NCBI GenBank assembly: GCA_965554225.1
Contig: CBEVZC010000159.1
Location: 1-6,174, forward strand
Origin: BMS3ABIN04 sp965554225
GTDB lineage: Bacteria; Bacteroidota; Ignavibacteria; Ignavibacteriales; Melioribacteraceae
Length of the DNA: 6,174 nucleotides
Direction of reading: 5' to 3'
The notes under the pieces were generated by a model. It worked only from the letters and a program-made list of their open reading frames with translations, ran no database searches and had not been told where the DNA came from. A program made the translations under genes and the position numbers. This document shows, one piece after another, positions 6,139 through 6,174 of this stretch (the stretch's first letter is position 1; the number at the start of each line of letters is the position of its first letter).

Positions 6139-6174
6139 ATATTATTTTTGCAGTTAATTATTTAGGGAAAACCT
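6139..6174. other. AT-rich end of window, no feature seen
   Basis: The last 36 bp after the ATPase remnant contain no recognisable gene start, hairpin with U tract, or RNA motif. Together with 5748-5850 and the pseudogene, this makes the final 427 bp free of intact genes. Confidence 0.5.

Noticed and set aside
25..6170. Similar strings near both ends of the window: AATTATTTGAGGGAAA (25-40) and AATTATTTAGGGAAA (6156-6170), like a flanking direct repeat
   Set aside because: They match only with a one-base indel, are short and AT-rich, and their placement at the window ends is arbitrary; not enough to propose a mobile-element boundary.

Overview
The window is an AT-rich bacterial segment with four intact plus-strand genes, followed by the remnant of a fifth. 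Strong Shine-Dalgarno sequences are scarce and one gene starts with TTG. Together with AT-rich codon choice and a DUF4143-type ATPase remnant, this suggests an anaerobic or facultative bacterium, possibly of the Bacteroidota/Ignavibacteriota kind. That assignment is inference, since no rRNA or other marker gene is present.

Layout: positions 1-100 hold a possible 14-codon tail of an upstream gene and an AT-rich leader. Positions 101-1138 encode a polytopic membrane protein whose N-terminal half resembles an ECF-transporter substrate-binding (S) component. It overlaps by one base (TAATG) a small P-loop NTPase of the THEP1 type (1138-1614). An 81-bp gap carries an 8-bp-arm inverted repeat and a possible promoter element. 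Next comes a 488-residue PLP enzyme of the cysteine-synthase/TrpB fold (1696-3162). After 17 bp follows an 855-residue molybdenum hydroxylase (3180-5747) that fuses two [2Fe-2S] clusters to the molybdopterin domain and closely resembles the selenium-dependent xanthine dehydrogenase family. The last 427 bp are non-coding or decayed: a perfect 20-bp palindrome forming part of three degenerate tandem 22-bp units, then a 95-codon, start-less C-terminal fragment of a DUF4143 ATPase.

How the genes may work together: the PLP enzyme and the hydroxylase sit close enough to be one transcription unit. The hydroxylase keeps the purine-handling residues known from bovine xanthine oxidase (equivalents of Glu802, Arg880 and Glu1261), so purine or related N-heterocycle hydroxylation is the best guess. 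The PLP enzyme may act on an amino acid in the same catabolic or maturation route, but its substrate cannot be read from the sequence. The membrane protein and NTPase form a coupled pair that might import or process a small cofactor or nutrient; a link to the hydroxylase rests only on proximity. No FAD subunit, selD, yqeB or yqeC gene lies in the window, so electron transfer and selenium insertion would have to be encoded elsewhere.
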